NCBI GenBank assembly: GCA_002726335.1 | Contig: PBSR01000267.1 | Location: 1 to 34,246, forward strand | Origin: Gemmatimonadaceae bacterium | GTDB taxonomy: Bacteria; Latescibacterota; UBA2968; UBA8231 | DNA: 34,246 nucleotides | Direction: 5' to 3' | Shown here: in pieces, positions 1 through 8,418 of the stretch | Layout: the number at the start of each line of letters is the position of its first letter | How positions within the stretch are numbered: the stretch's first letter is position 1 | Notes under the pieces: generated by a model | Databases searched by the model: none | The model's input: the letters and a program-made list of their open reading frames with translations, nothing else | What the model was told of the DNA's origin: nothing | Program-made: the position numbers and the translations under genes

Positions 1-9
1 GGTCCTTTT

Positions 10-31
10 CCTGAGGCGGGACGGCCTCAGG
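10..31. terminator. Hairpin at the 3' end of the M55 gene
   Basis: CCTGAGGC (10-17) pairs perfectly with GCCTCAGG (24-31) around a 6-base loop. The stem contains the TGA stop codon of the minus-strand M55 gene. No T-tract follows on the minus strand, so this may be a weak terminator or an mRNA 3'-end stabiliser. The window edge hides the further context. Confidence 0.35.
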
Positions 32-821
32 CGTAGATCACGTCGCCGATGTTCTGCCCCGTGATACGCACGGTTTGTCCGTCGATACGTTCGGCACCGG
101 CGACGCCATCATAGCGGTCGGCGTCGTGGGTGTGGAAGTAGCGTTTCTCCAGCACGAAGGGCCCCTCCCAGACCAGAGGCGGGATCGGCTCGGCGCGATG
201 GTGTTCGACGGCCCGAGTGGCGCCCTCCCGGATCAGGGACCGGGCTTTCTCCTTCGAGATCGAAATGGCTGACTCCCGAGACAGGCCCCGTTTCACCGCC
301 ACCGTGGTGATTCCGGGGACGAGTTCGGCCGCTTCGGCGCAGGCGTCCTCTTCCCCGGTGAGATAGATCAGGGGCATGTCGAAGGCCCCGTGACAGAGCG
401 CCCACTGGGCGATCTCACCGATGGGCCTGTCGTTGAGTGTGATGGAGTAGATGGCGCGGCTGCTCTGAGTATGGTTCAGGTTGCTGGTGGCGACGCCACT
501 CATGGCGTGCTGGCCGATGATGGCCGTCACGTCGTAGTCCTGAAGGACGGCGTCACGAACCGAGCGCGGGGCCACGGGGCGACCATGCAGCATCCTGGCC
601 TCCGGGTGCATGTCCTCGTACCACAGTCCGCCGGGGCCGTGACCATCGATGACGAGCAGGTCGCTGCAGCCGGCGTGCAGAAACCCGTCGACGGCGGCAT
701 TGACCTCGGCCATGGCCAGCTTTCGGGCCAGAATATGATCCCGGCCCTCGGGATAGGTCTCGTGTTGAAAGGAGGTGACACCTGCCGTTCCCTCCAGGTC
801 GGTCATGATGGCGATTCTCAT
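27..821 (-). CDS. M55 family D-aminopeptidase (DppA-like)
   Basis: Zinc-dependent aminopeptidase of the DppA (M55) family, which in Bacillus releases D-amino acids from short peptides; the likely substrates are D-Ala-containing cell-wall or dietary peptides. The 264-residue product has the family length and metal-site pattern: D8 and E10 in TDLEG, H61 in DGHGPG, H105 in GQHAMSG, the proposed nucleophile H117 in LNHTQSS and E136 in IGEIAQ. An in-frame GTG- or ATG-started extension reaches 971, but conservation begins at MRIAIMTDLEG, and this ATG overlaps the stop of the preceding peptidase remnant as ATGA, so translation is probably coupled. There is no signal peptide, so it should be cytoplasmic. 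Family assignment is firm; the substrate is inferred. Confidence 0.9.
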   Translation of the reverse strand: MRIAIMTDLEGTAGVTSFQHETYPEGRDHILARKLAMAEVNAAVDGFLHAGCSDLLVIDGHGPGGLWYEDMHPEARMLHGRPVAPRSVRDAVLQDYDVTAIIGQHAMSGVATSNLNHTQSSRAIYSITLNDRPIGEIAQWALCHGAFDMPLIYLTGEEDACAEAAELVPGITTVAVKRGLSRESAISISKEKARSLIREGATRAVEHHRAEPIPPLVWEGPFVLEKRYFHTHDADRYDGVAGAERIDGQTVRITGQNIGDVIYA

Positions 822-1377
822 CGGAGCAGCAGCACCTTGCCTGTGGCCGCTTGTGTGTCGGTACCCGGAGTCCGGGATAGGAGACGATACAGATAGACGC
901 CACTGGCGGCGGCAGCACCGGCGTCTGTTCGCCCGTTCCAGATAGAGCGGTGACCACCCTTCTCGTACCACCCGGATGTTACTGTGGCCAGGCGCTGGCC
1001 GAGCAGATCGAAGACCACCAGTTCAATCTGTGACGCTGTCGCCAGCCGAAAAGGAACATCGGCCAGACTCGCATCATCCATGGAGCTGTCGCGTACCGTC
1101 AGACCGAAACGCCGTGACTGGGCATTGAATATCTCCTCCCAACCGTTGACGGTCTGCGCCGCTTGCGTTCCATATTTGCGGGACAGATCATCGGGTGCAG
1201 ATCGGCCCCGTAGTAGGCGAGGGTGATGGCGATCGTCGTGTTCTGGCAGAAGCCGGAGGGGTTGATCGAGTTGAAGTACTGGTGGAAGTAGGGTACGTCG
1301 GTGACATACTGAGCGGAGACCGGCGTCGCCGCCAACAGCAGGCCAAGCAAGCCGCCGCCTACACGACGCCGGCACAT
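818..1377 (-). pseudogene. Degraded secreted C39-like peptidase with FlgD-like C-terminal module
   Basis: An ATG at 1377, 3 bases after the CDGSH gene, opens a signal peptide (GGGLLGLLLAATPVSAQ) followed by a C39-like peptidase start (DVPYFHQ, then GFCQNTTIAITLAYYGADLHP with the presumed catalytic Cys). At about 1193-1194 one base appears lost: the homologous continuation (PDDLSRKYGTQAAQTVNGWEEIFN) lies in the neighbouring frame, while the original frame stops at 1099. That second frame runs about 50 residues of C39 domain and then joins abruptly, near 1045, to a FlgD-like beta module (IELVVFDLLGQRLATV, SGVYLYRL, GKVLLLR). The catalytic His/Asp half of the protease is missing. I read this as a frameshift plus an internal deletion. 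A sequencing error could explain the frameshift but not the missing half-domain. Confidence 0.75.
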
Positions 1378-1380
1378 GTC

Positions 1381-2004
1381 CTACCCTTTGAAACCGGCAT
1401 CCTTATGGGCGCCGTCGCAGTAGGGCTTGTTCTTCGAGGCGCCACACCGGCACAGCGTGTAGTGATCCGTGGTCGGCGGGGTCTCGCCGGCGGTTTCGAT
1501 GCCGCCGCGCACGTGCAGGGGGCCGTCCTCGGCGACGAAGATCTCCGGTGCGTTGAAAAACTCGTCGTGTATCTTGCCGTCGAGCTTATAGGCCAGCGCT
1601 CCCGAGGGGCAAGCGCGAATGGCAGCGATGATCTTGTCGCGTTCGCAGCCATCGGGGACCGAGACACGCTGCTCTCCCTCCCACTTGAAGAACGCCTCCG
1701 GCGCGCCATCGACACAGGAGCCAGCATGGCAGCAGACGCCGGCATCGTCGACGATGGTCAACTCCTGACCCTCGTACTGCCGCGCGGAGGAGGTCTCCTG
1801 ACGTTCCTTGGCCCCGGTAAAGCCAGTACCTGTGTGGGACCCATCACAGAAGGGCTTGTTCTGCGATGCGCCACACCGGCACAGGACGATGACCTTGTTG
1901 ACAGTCTTGATCGGCCGGTCCCGGGAATCGGTCAACTTCTGCAGGCCCTTCACGAGGAGGGGGCCGCCTTCCTGCACATCGATGGTCGGTTTGTCGTCGC
2001 TCAT
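1381..2004 (-). CDS. Three-cluster Fe-S protein: CDGSH / Fer4_19 / CDGSH
   Basis: A 207-residue cytoplasmic iron-sulfur protein. The first CDGSH site has ligands C42, C44, C53 and H57 (CRCGASQNKPFCDGSH). A divergent mono-cluster ferredoxin domain (Fer4_19 type) follows at about 77-140 with C91, C92, C97, C120 and C132 (GVCCHAGSC, ACPSGAL). The second CDGSH site has C185, C187, C196 and H200 (CRCGASKNKPYCDGAH). CDGSH domains bind redox-active, pH-labile 2Fe-2S clusters; the middle domain should hold one 3Fe-4S or 4Fe-4S cluster. The role is probably electron transfer or cluster transfer; the partner is unknown. It lies in the minus-strand run 59 bases after typA and 3 bases before the peptidase remnant. 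Confidence 0.88.
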   Translation of the reverse strand: MSDDKPTIDVQEGGPLLVKGLQKLTDSRDRPIKTVNKVIVLCRCGASQNKPFCDGSHTGTGFTGAKERQETSSARQYEGQELTIVDDAGVCCHAGSCVDGAPEAFFKWEGEQRVSVPDGCERDKIIAAIRACPSGALAYKLDGKIHDEFFNAPEIFVAEDGPLHVRGGIETAGETPPTTDHYTLCRCGASKNKPYCDGAHKDAGFKG

Positions 2005-2063
2005 GTCGGCACTCTCCAGTTGAAGGGCCGCCCGTCACGCATATGTGAATCTACTCGACCCCT

Positions 2064-3893
2064 TCAGGCGGCGGCAAACTTGGCCTGGCGGGCGACTCTT
2101 TCTCGCAGGTGGCTCTGCAGTTCCTTCTTGCGAAGGCGCAGCGATCCCGGTGTCACCTCCATCAATTCGTCGGCATTCAGGTACTCGATAGCGTCGTCGA
2201 GGGAGAGGATGCGGTGCGGTGGCAACTGCTCGTCATCCCCGGTGGGGGCGGCACGATGCCCGGTACCCGGCTTACGTTTTGTCGGATTCACGGTCAGGTC
2301 GCCGGAACGGATATGCTCGCCGATGACCTGGCCGTCGTAGACCTCGGTACCCGGAGGTATGAAGAAGGTGCCTCGTTGCTTGAGATTGGTCAGCGAGTAG
2401 GCCGAGGCGACCCCCGTGTCACCGGAGACGAGGGAGCCGAAGTCCTGGGTGTCGATGGCCCCGGCAAAGGGAGCGTATTCGTGAAACAACGTGTGGTAGA
2501 TGCCGTTGCCGCGCGTCGAGGTCAGGAAGGGATTGCGGAACCCGAGCATGCCGCGCGTGGGCACGACGTAGGTGCAGTGAACGATGCCGCCGTCGGTGTG
2601 GCGCATGTCCGTGAGCCGTCCGCGACGTCGGCCGAGCATCTCGCTGACGGCGCCGAGGTTGCCTGAAGGCACCTCGACATAGACCTCTTCGAAGGGCTCC
2701 TCGAGCCCGTTGTCGCCCTCGTGGTAGATGACCTCAGGCTGGCTCACGGCGAACTCGTACCCCTCGCGCCGCATCGTCTCGATGAGAATGGCCAGATGCA
2801 GTTCACCCCGCCCCGAGACCAGCCATTGCCCTGTGACCTCGGCATCCTCCACACGCAGAGCGACATTCTGTTCCAGTTCGCGGTGCAGGCGGTCACGGAT
2901 CTGCCGACTCGTCAAGAAGCGGCCGTCCCGTCCGGCGAAGGGACTGGTGTTGATGGCGAAGGTCATGCGCACCGTCGGCTGCTCGACCTCGATCCGTGGC
3001 AACGCCCGAGGGTCCTCAATGTCGGTGATCGTATCGCCGATACCGATATTCTCAATTCCAGATAGGGCAACGATGCTGCCGGCACGAACCACGTCCTGAG
3101 CCTCGCGTTCGAGATTGCGGAAGGTGTAGACCTCACGGATGCGGGAGCTGTGAATGGTGCCGTCACGGTCGATGTGGGCCACCGCCTGGCCCGGGCGCAG
3201 TTCGCCGGATAGCAAGCGGCCGACGGCGATCTTGCCCACGTAGTTGCTGTACTGCAGGGTCGTCACCAGCAACTGGGGCGGCGCGTCGGGGTCGACCTCC
3301 GGCGGCGGGACGCTCTCGAGAATCGTATCGAACAGTGGCCCCAGATCGTCGGCCAGCGCTTCGTGATCGTGGCCGGCCCGGCCCTCGAGGGCTCGGGTAA
3401 ACAAGATGGGGAAATCGCACTGCTCGTCGCTGGCATCCAGTTCGAGAAACAGATCGAGGGTTTGCTCCGTGACCCAGTCGGGTCGAGCCGCTGGACGGTC
3501 GATCTTGTTGACGACGAGGATCGCCTTCAACCCCTGGCGCAGAGCGTGACGCAACACGAAGCGGGTCTGCGGCATGGGCCCTTCGACGGCATCGACCAGC
3601 AGCAGCACGCCATCCACCATATTGAGGATACGCTCCACTTCACTGCCGAAGTCGGCGTGGCCCGGCGTGTCGACGAGGTTGATCGTCGTGTCGCCATAGA
3701 GGATCGCCGTGTTCTTTGCCGTAATCGTGATCCCACGCTCTCTTTCCAGGTCGTTGGAGTCGAGCACGCGGTCGACGACGGCCTGATTGTCATGGAATAC
3801 GTGAGTCTGGCGCAACATGCCGTCCACCAGGGTTGTCTTGCCGTGATCGACATGGGCGATGATGGCGATGTTGCGGATGTTGTCAGCGGTCAT
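2064..3893 (-). CDS. typA: Ribosome-associated translational GTPase TypA/BipA
   Basis: A 609-residue GTPase of the EF-G superfamily that acts on the ribosome in stress and low-temperature growth and in 50S assembly. Its length is typical of the family. GTP motifs are intact: G1 AHVDHGKTT near residue 13, G2 RERGITI, G3 DTPGHADF, G4 NKID. The EF-G-like C-terminal domains follow, including the conserved [17 protein letters not shown] segment. I chose the ATG at 3893 ([20 protein letters not shown]) because the 48 upstream in-frame residues are antisense-like and lie inside mazG. The start overlaps the end of mazG by 11 bases, indicating co-transcription. Confidence 0.97.
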   Translation of the reverse strand: MTADNIRNIAIIAHVDHGKTTLVDGMLRQTHVFHDNQAVVDRVLDSNDLERERGITITAKNTAILYGDTTINLVDTPGHADFGSEVERILNMVDGVLLLVDAVEGPMPQTRFVLRHALRQGLKAILVVNKIDRPAARPDWVTEQTLDLFLELDASDEQCDFPILFTRALEGRAGHDHEALADDLGPLFDTILESVPPPEVDPDAPPQLLVTTLQYSNYVGKIAVGRLLSGELRPGQAVAHIDRDGTIHSSRIREVYTFRNLEREAQDVVRAGSIVALSGIENIGIGDTITDIEDPRALPRIEVEQPTVRMTFAINTSPFAGRDGRFLTSRQIRDRLHRELEQNVALRVEDAEVTGQWLVSGRGELHLAILIETMRREGYEFAVSQPEVIYHEGDNGLEEPFEEVYVEVPSGNLGAVSEMLGRRRGRLTDMRHTDGGIVHCTYVVPTRGMLGFRNPFLTSTRGNGIYHTLFHEYAPFAGAIDTQDFGSLVSGDTGVASAYSLTNLKQRGTFFIPPGTEVYDGQVIGEHIRSGDLTVNPTKRKPGTGHRAAPTGDDEQLPPHRILSLDDAIEYLNADELMEVTPGSLRLRKKELQSHLRERVARQAKFAAA

Positions 3894-4683
3894 TCTTGAT
3901 TTCGTCCCAAACTGTGTCCATTTCTTCCAGTGTCGCCTCCTGCAGGCTCGCGCCGCGCTCGGCGAATACCCTTTCGACCTGACGGAAGCGTCCGTCGAAC
4001 TTGTCCACGGCGCCACGCAGGGCATCCTCCGGGACAACCTTCATGAAGCGGGCGACATTCACCAGGGCGAAGAGCAGATCGCCGAACTCATCGGTGATGC
4101 GCTCCGGTGCGGCGCCGTCAGCACACTCCTGGCGCAACTCCTCGACCTCCTCGGTGACCTTGTCGAGTGCGCCATCGATCCGGTCCCAGTCGAACCCCAC
4201 TCGAGACGCTTTTTCCTGCACGCGCTGGGCCCGCAGCAACGCCGGCAACGGCCGTGGCACGCCATCGAGGGCCGAGGGTGGTGGGCCTTCCCCGCCTCCC
4301 CGTTCTTCGAGCTTGATCTGTTCCCAGTTGCGCAGGACCTCACCGGCGCCCTCCACGTCGACATGGCCGAAGACGTGCGGATGCCGGCGGATCAGTTTGT
4401 CGACGATGGCGCGGCAGACATCGTCTGCCGTGAAGCGATCGGCCTCGGCCGCCACCTGGGCGTGGAACACGACCTGCAGCAGCACATCTCCCAGCTCGCT
4501 GCACAACTCGCTGTCCTGCCCGTCATCGATGGCGTCCAGGACCTCATAGGCCTCTTCCAGCAGATACGGCTTGAGGGTGACGTGATTCTGCTCGCGATCC
4601 CATGGGCAACCGTCAGGAGCGCGCAGGCGAGCCATGACGTGGATCAACTCCTCGAAGGGAGAACGGCCGCTGTCTTCGATCAA
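3883..4683 (-). CDS. mazG: Nucleoside triphosphate pyrophosphohydrolase MazG
   Basis: Hydrolyses (d)NTPs to monophosphate and pyrophosphate, a house-cleaning enzyme that also lowers ppGpp in some bacteria. At 266 residues it matches two-domain MazG of E. coli. N-terminal domain: [13 protein letters not shown], then the helical metal site E44/E47 (EEAYE) and E63/D66 (ELGD). A second MazG fold near residues 190-240 carries the [15 protein letters not shown] motif. The start codon is TTG at 4683, read from the conserved N-terminus, 2 bases after the stop of the smaller MazG-like gene. The downstream end overlaps typA by 11 bases. Confidence 0.95.
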   Translation of the reverse strand: MIEDSGRSPFEELIHVMARLRAPDGCPWDREQNHVTLKPYLLEEAYEVLDAIDDGQDSELCSELGDVLLQVVFHAQVAAEADRFTADDVCRAIVDKLIRRHPHVFGHVDVEGAGEVLRNWEQIKLEERGGGEGPPPSALDGVPRPLPALLRAQRVQEKASRVGFDWDRIDGALDKVTEEVEELRQECADGAAPERITDEFGDLLFALVNVARFMKVVPEDALRGAVDKFDGRFRQVERVFAERGASLQEATLEEMDTVWDEIKNDR

Positions 4684-4685
4684 GT

Positions 4686-5078
4686 CTACTCCTCTGAGCC
4701 CGAGTTCAATTCGGAATACTTCACGTTGACACCGCGGGCCCGGTCGACGGGATACTGGCGACCGGAGTATTGCAGTTTGTCCCGCAGGATCGTCGAGACG
4801 TCGTACCCCAGGTTGGCGCTCATGAGCAGGACGAAATAGAGCACATCGGCCAGCTCGTGTCCGATCTCGACGCGACGCTTCTCATCCCGCAGTCGCTCCT
4901 CCATCTCCTCATTGGAGCGGAAGCGAAAGTGCTCGAGCAGTTCGGCTGCCTCCACCGACAGGCCGATGGCCAGGTCCTTGGGGGTGTGAAACTGATCCCA
5001 GTCACGCTCTTCAACGAACCGCCGGACCAGCGCTTTGAGTTCGCTGACGGCCGTCGCCTCGTCGTCGCGGATATCCAT
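4686..5078 (-). CDS. Small single-domain MazG-like nucleotide pyrophosphohydrolase
   Basis: A 130-residue single-domain all-alpha NTP pyrophosphatase of the RS21-C6/dCTP-pyrophosphatase-like group. The four-helix metal site is complete: E43 and E46 (SVEAAELLEHF) and E75/D78 (HELADVLYFVLLM). Members of this group remove dCTP or modified deoxynucleotides; the actual substrate cannot be told from sequence. It starts at the ATG at 5078, 9 bases after the cytochrome gene, and ends 2 bases before mazG, so two different MazG-fold enzymes are expressed from one transcript. It is a separate gene and not a duplicate of a mazG half, because the sequence around the metal site is clearly different. Confidence 0.9.
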   Translation of the reverse strand: MDIRDDEATAVSELKALVRRFVEERDWDQFHTPKDLAIGLSVEAAELLEHFRFRSNEEMEERLRDEKRRVEIGHELADVLYFVLLMSANLGYDVSTILRDKLQYSGRQYPVDRARGVNVKYSELNSGSEE

Positions 5079-5087
5079 GATCGGGGG

Positions 5088-7196
5088 TCAATCCTGGTCG
5101 GTGACGCGTATCTGGCGGGCAAACAGAATGTATGGGGAGTCTGAGATTCCGCCACGGGCTTGTTCCAGCAACGACCGGGCTCTGGCCGCCGACGGCTCGA
5201 GAAGAGCGAAGAAGCGGCGGTAGAAGTGATCTGGATCGACCTCGACGAGGACGTTGACGAAGCGCGCCTCGTCGGTGATGGGGAGGGTTTCCTCGTAACG
5301 CCAGACGCCATCCACGGGAATCCGCGTGTCGAACAGTTCGGTCTGCCCGTCCACCGACAGGCGGCGCTGCACGGCGCGGGTCCGCAGGCTGCTCTCGATG
5401 ACACCTCCATGGGCATCGGAGAGGAAGATCTTCACATACAGCGCTCCGGTCGTGTAGGTGGGCAGGGCATGTCCGGCACCGACGTTGCGCAGCCAGATGC
5501 CGAGATGCCCGCTGTCGTCACCAGCGTCACGCCAGTCCACCTCGAACTCGATGGCATCGCGCACGAAGTCGCGGTCGTGCAGGCCGCGCATGCGGTGGTC
5601 GCCGCGGGGCATGTGACAGCTCTGACATGTGAGTCCCTCTGCCGCTGCAGCGCTCCCGAGCCATTCGCTGTACGTGTTTTGCAGCAGCTTGCCCTCGAGG
5701 GCAAGACCATCGGCTTCGAACTGATGGCAGGCAGTACAGAACGCGGCGTCCTCGAACAGCTCCGGCGGGGCCTCAACTCCTCCGTGATGGGAGCCATCGA
5801 TGGCGGCCGCCACCAGGCGATCCTGACTTGCCGGCCGTCCCGGGCCATAGTAGCGGTGAGAGCGAACGTGACAGCCGGCGCAGTTGACTCCGGCGGGTCC
5901 CAGGGCCGTGTCGTCATCGCCCAGGGACAGCGCCCTGACGATCTGTTCCCGCAATGGCGTGTGGCAGCTGAGGCACTCTTCGACAAATTCGGGCGAAGCG
6001 CCGACCAGCTGGGCTCTGAGGCCCGGGCTGAAGGCGGCAGCATGCTGACTCCGGCTCCACTCCTGCAGATGGCGTACGTGGCATTGGCCGCAGGCGGAGG
6101 GTTCGAGCCGGCGGCCCGCCTCGAACAACGGTGAGGGGTCGCCCTGGGCGGCGATGGGCAGGTCCCAGAAGGCCTGGGTGTCCTGCCGGCTGACCATCGG
6201 TGCACCGACGTCCGCAAGAGCGGCGACCATGGCCTGTTTCTGCGGCGCAGACAGCGGCAGGGCGGGCATCCCGCCACGAGGCCTGTCGTGTGCGGCAAGC
6301 CAGGAGATGGCCCGTTCCCTGCTCACCGGCCATCGCAATCGTGGTCCCTGTATCGCCTCCATGCCATGGCATTCGAAGCAGCCATGCACCAGGGCGGCCT
6401 GCATCCCCTCCGCCATATCGGATGTGTCCACCATCACACTTTGATCCGGCCCTCCAGGGGGATCGAAGCGACGGACCAGGAACGCACTCAAGTCGGCAAT
6501 GTCCCGGACCGACAAAACGTAGGGATGGGACCCGGGGCTCAGTCCCTCTGTCGCGGGGCTGCCAAGGGCGGCCTGCAGCCAGTCGACACCGACCTTCCAG
6601 CCGAGGCGGTCGAGGGCAGGGCCGGTACGACCGCCGGTACCCCCTGCTGCGTGACAGCCCCGGCACTGCAGGCCCTCGAAGAGGCGTCCACCACGGTAGG
6701 CGTCGCCAACCGGCGGTTCGTCGCCAACCGGCGGTTCGTCCCCCGCGGCCTGGTCGCCCACCGGAGATGGCTCCATCGGGTCGAGACGGCCGAGGTCTGC
6801 AAGCCAGGAAACGATTCGGGCGCGGGCGGCATCACCCAGCTGCACGCGCGGCATCCGGCTTTGCGGCAGATAGGCGGTAGGGTCACGCAACCACAGATCG
6901 AGCCAGGCCGCATGGGTCTTGCGGCCCAGCCTGTCCAGACCGGGGCCGCGTGGATGCGGATAGGAGGGCAGGTCGAGATCGTGGCAGCCGGTGCATCCCA
7001 GACGGTGGAGGAGAAGACGTCCGGAGGCGATGTCCGCCGGCTCCGGCTCCGGCAGGCGCGGCAGGAAGGGCTGGGTGAACCCCGTCTCATGGTCCCCGAG
7101 CAGATGGACCCCGCGGGACAAGGTAAGGGGATCGTCATCGGCGCCCACGGGAAGGGCACAGAGCAGGGCGCAGAGCAGGAGTGGGTGGCGACGCAT
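5088..7196 (-). CDS. Eight-haem periplasmic c-type cytochrome
   Basis: A 702-residue exported multihaem cytochrome. MRRHPLLLCALLCALPVGAD is a signal peptide, which is why I take the ATG at 7196 and not the in-frame extension to 7271. Eight CXXCH haem sites are visible: CTGCH 68, CRGCH 178, CFECH 273, CGQCH 369, CLSCH 408, CAGCH 439, CTACH 487 and CQSCH 524. The first three sit in separate monohaem class-I-like modules with candidate Met ligands (RMPRV, GGMPAL). The last five are close-spaced, as in cytochrome c-554-like proteins. Residues 550-702 lack haems and look beta-rich. The role is presumably periplasmic electron transfer or a terminal reductase; no nitrite- or hydroxylamine-reductase signature was recognised. 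It heads the minus-strand run. No Shine-Dalgarno sequence is obvious. Confidence 0.88.
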   Translation of the reverse strand: MRRHPLLLCALLCALPVGADDDPLTLSRGVHLLGDHETGFTQPFLPRLPEPEPADIASGRLLLHRLGCTGCHDLDLPSYPHPRGPGLDRLGRKTHAAWLDLWLRDPTAYLPQSRMPRVQLGDAARARIVSWLADLGRLDPMEPSPVGDQAAGDEPPVGDEPPVGDAYRGGRLFEGLQCRGCHAAGGTGGRTGPALDRLGWKVGVDWLQAALGSPATEGLSPGSHPYVLSVRDIADLSAFLVRRFDPPGGPDQSVMVDTSDMAEGMQAALVHGCFECHGMEAIQGPRLRWPVSRERAISWLAAHDRPRGGMPALPLSAPQKQAMVAALADVGAPMVSRQDTQAFWDLPIAAQGDPSPLFEAGRRLEPSACGQCHVRHLQEWSRSQHAAAFSPGLRAQLVGASPEFVEECLSCHTPLREQIVRALSLGDDDTALGPAGVNCAGCHVRSHRYYGPGRPASQDRLVAAAIDGSHHGGVEAPPELFEDAAFCTACHQFEADGLALEGKLLQNTYSEWLGSAAAAEGLTCQSCHMPRGDHRMRGLHDRDFVRDAIEFEVDWRDAGDDSGHLGIWLRNVGAGHALPTYTTGALYVKIFLSDAHGGVIESSLRTRAVQRRLSVDGQTELFDTRIPVDGVWRYEETLPITDEARFVNVLVEVDPDHFYRRFFALLEPSAARARSLLEQARGGISDSPYILFARQIRVTDQD
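6703..6738. repeat. Two perfect 18-bp tandem repeats inside the cytochrome gene
   Basis: TCGCCAACCGGCGGTTCG occurs twice head-to-tail (6703-6720 and 6721-6738), encoding EPPVGD twice on the minus strand. A degenerate third copy (SPVGDQ) lies just upstream in the protein. The repeats form a Pro/Asp-rich linker between the first and second haem modules, so copy number could vary without breaking the frame. Confidence 0.85.
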
Positions 7197-7336
7197 CGCA
7201 GGAAGGTGATCTACCTCACAAGTACCTGTCAATGCAGGCGTTGCGGGGGAACTCCCCATGTCTCCGAGCATTCAAAAGGGACCTACTCGATCAGACCCAC
7301 TTCAAGCAGACGTACCTTCAGGACCAAAGGATGCCC

Positions 7337-8218
7337 ATGATGGAAGCGACTATAAAAAGCACTGCCCGTCCCGCAACGCAGCGCGGCGGTTCCAACGGTG
7401 ACTCGATCCTGTCCAGCTATCTGCGAGACATCGGGGATTCGAGCCCACTATCCCGCGCAGCGGAAGGGGATCTGGCACGGCGCATCCGTGCCGGCGACGG
7501 CACGGCGCGCAACTGCCTGGTCGAAGCAAATCTCCGCTTCGTCGTTTCGGTGGCCAAGGACTACCAGGGCCGCGGACTCCACCTTTCCGAGTTGATCAGT
7601 GCCGGCAACGTGGGCCTCATCACGGCGGCGGAGCGCTTCGACGAGACCCGCGGCTTCAAGTTCATCTCGTACGCCGTGTGGTGGGTGCGTCAGTCGATCC
7701 TGCAGACGCTGATGGAGCAGTCCACGGTGCGGGTGCCGGCCAACCGCCTCGACCAGTTGTCGAAGATCACGCGCACCGTCGAGATGCTGCAGAAGAATGG
7801 CGAGTCCCCGTCCCTCGAGAAGGTGGCCGAAAATCTCGGCTGCTCGCTGGAGGATGTGGAGCAGACCATGGTCAGTGTGCAACCGGTACGCTCTCTGGAC
7901 GCGCCCTTCGACGGGGGGGAGGAGCGCTGTCTGCTCGACTGCGTCTGGGATGAGGAGCAGCGCAGTGTCGAGGACGAGGTCTTCGGCTTCTCCCTGCAGG
8001 AGGATATCGATACAGCCCTGTCTGCCCTGTCGGCACGGGAGGCCAAAGTCCTGCGCCTCTATTACGGGATCGGTGAGGACAAGGCACTGACGCTGGACCA
8101 GATCGGTGCCCGTTTCCAGCTGACGCGGGAACGTGTGCGCCAGATCAAGGAGATCGCCCTCAGCAAGCTGCGCCACCCGAGGTTCCACGGGCGCTTGCGC
8201 CCGTACGCGGAAAACTGA
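7337..8218 (+). CDS. RpoD-like sigma-70 family RNA polymerase sigma factor
   Basis: A 293-residue group 1/2 sigma factor without region 1.1. Region 1.2 is SILSSYLRDIGDSSPLS; region 2 is EANLRFVVSVAKDYQGRG through GFKFISYAVWWVRQSILQ, with the -10-reading and core-binding helices; region 3 follows; region 4 ends in the helix-turn-helix LTLDQIGARFQLTRERVRQIKEIALSKLR. Of ATGs at 7331, 7337 and 7340 I prefer 7337, because AAAGG at 7326-7330 then lies 6 bases upstream; 7340 is also possible. It is divergent from the cytochrome gene across 140 bases. Short RpoD-type sigmas serve as the main sigma in some phyla and as RpoS-like stress sigmas in others; I cannot decide which. Confidence 0.92.
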   Translation: MMEATIKSTARPATQRGGSNGDSILSSYLRDIGDSSPLSRAAEGDLARRIRAGDGTARNCLVEANLRFVVSVAKDYQGRGLHLSELISAGNVGLITAAERFDETRGFKFISYAVWWVRQSILQTLMEQSTVRVPANRLDQLSKITRTVEMLQKNGESPSLEKVAENLGCSLEDVEQTMVSVQPVRSLDAPFDGGEERCLLDCVWDEEQRSVEDEVFGFSLQEDIDTALSALSAREAKVLRLYYGIGEDKALTLDQIGARFQLTRERVRQIKEIALSKLRHPRFHGRLRPYAEN

Positions 8219-8249
8219 CGCAGGCACGCGAGTTGCTCGATGACGGGGG

Positions 8250-8313
8250 AGCGTCACGATGACGCTGGCGCCAGGGAGGCGCCGCGAGGCGGGACGGAGA
8301 AAGCCGTTCCGCC
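8250..8313 (+). other. Two hairpins downstream of the sigma factor gene
   Basis: AGCGTCA/TGACGCT (8250-8256 with 8260-8266) and GGCGGGACGG/CCGTTCCGCC (8288-8297 with 8304-8313, one G-U pair) form compact stems 30-95 bases after the sigma stop. Neither has a T-tract. They could stabilise the 3' end or attenuate read-through into the small downstream gene. Confidence 0.4.
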
Positions 8314-8370
8314 CACCTGTCACTCCGGACGGAAAGGACTTCCCCTCTTCCTACCGTTCAAGGGATGGAA

Positions 8371-8408
8371 GGGGTCTGCCGATACACCGGAACAGACCCC
8401 CCCAGGAG
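8371..8408 (+). promoter_or_regulatory. Leader hairpin next to the ribosome binding site of the 43-residue peptide
   Basis: GGGGTCTG (8371-8378) pairs with CAGACCCC (8393-8400), with an inner CCG/CGG extension. The stem ends 3 bases before AGGAG (8404-8408). Being so close to the ribosome site, it could control access to it or act as a weak terminator for the sigma transcript. No known riboswitch consensus was recognised. Confidence 0.4.
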
Positions 8409-8418
8409 ATATCGAGCC

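Noticed and set aside
1189..1200. Programmed frameshift in the C39-like gene
   Set aside because: No slippery heptamer or downstream pseudoknot was seen, and the catalytic half of the domain is missing anyway, so decay explains it better.
1195..2340. Plus-strand open frame of 381 codons
   Set aside because: It is antisense to the CDGSH gene and the typA 3' end, whose proteins show clear motifs; its translation has no recognisable domain.
3859..4839. Plus-strand open frame of 326 codons
   Set aside because: Shadow of mazG and the MazG-like gene in a GC-rich region; both sense genes have intact catalytic motifs.
7204..7232. Promoter of the cytochrome gene
   Set aside because: A perfect TTGACA lies at 7232-7227 on the minus strand, but the 17-base spacing gives TCACCT, a poor -10 almost at the start codon; not strong enough to list.
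8255..8418. Riboswitch upstream of the 43-residue peptide
   Set aside because: Hairpins are present but I could match no known riboswitch consensus such as fluoride or guanidine.
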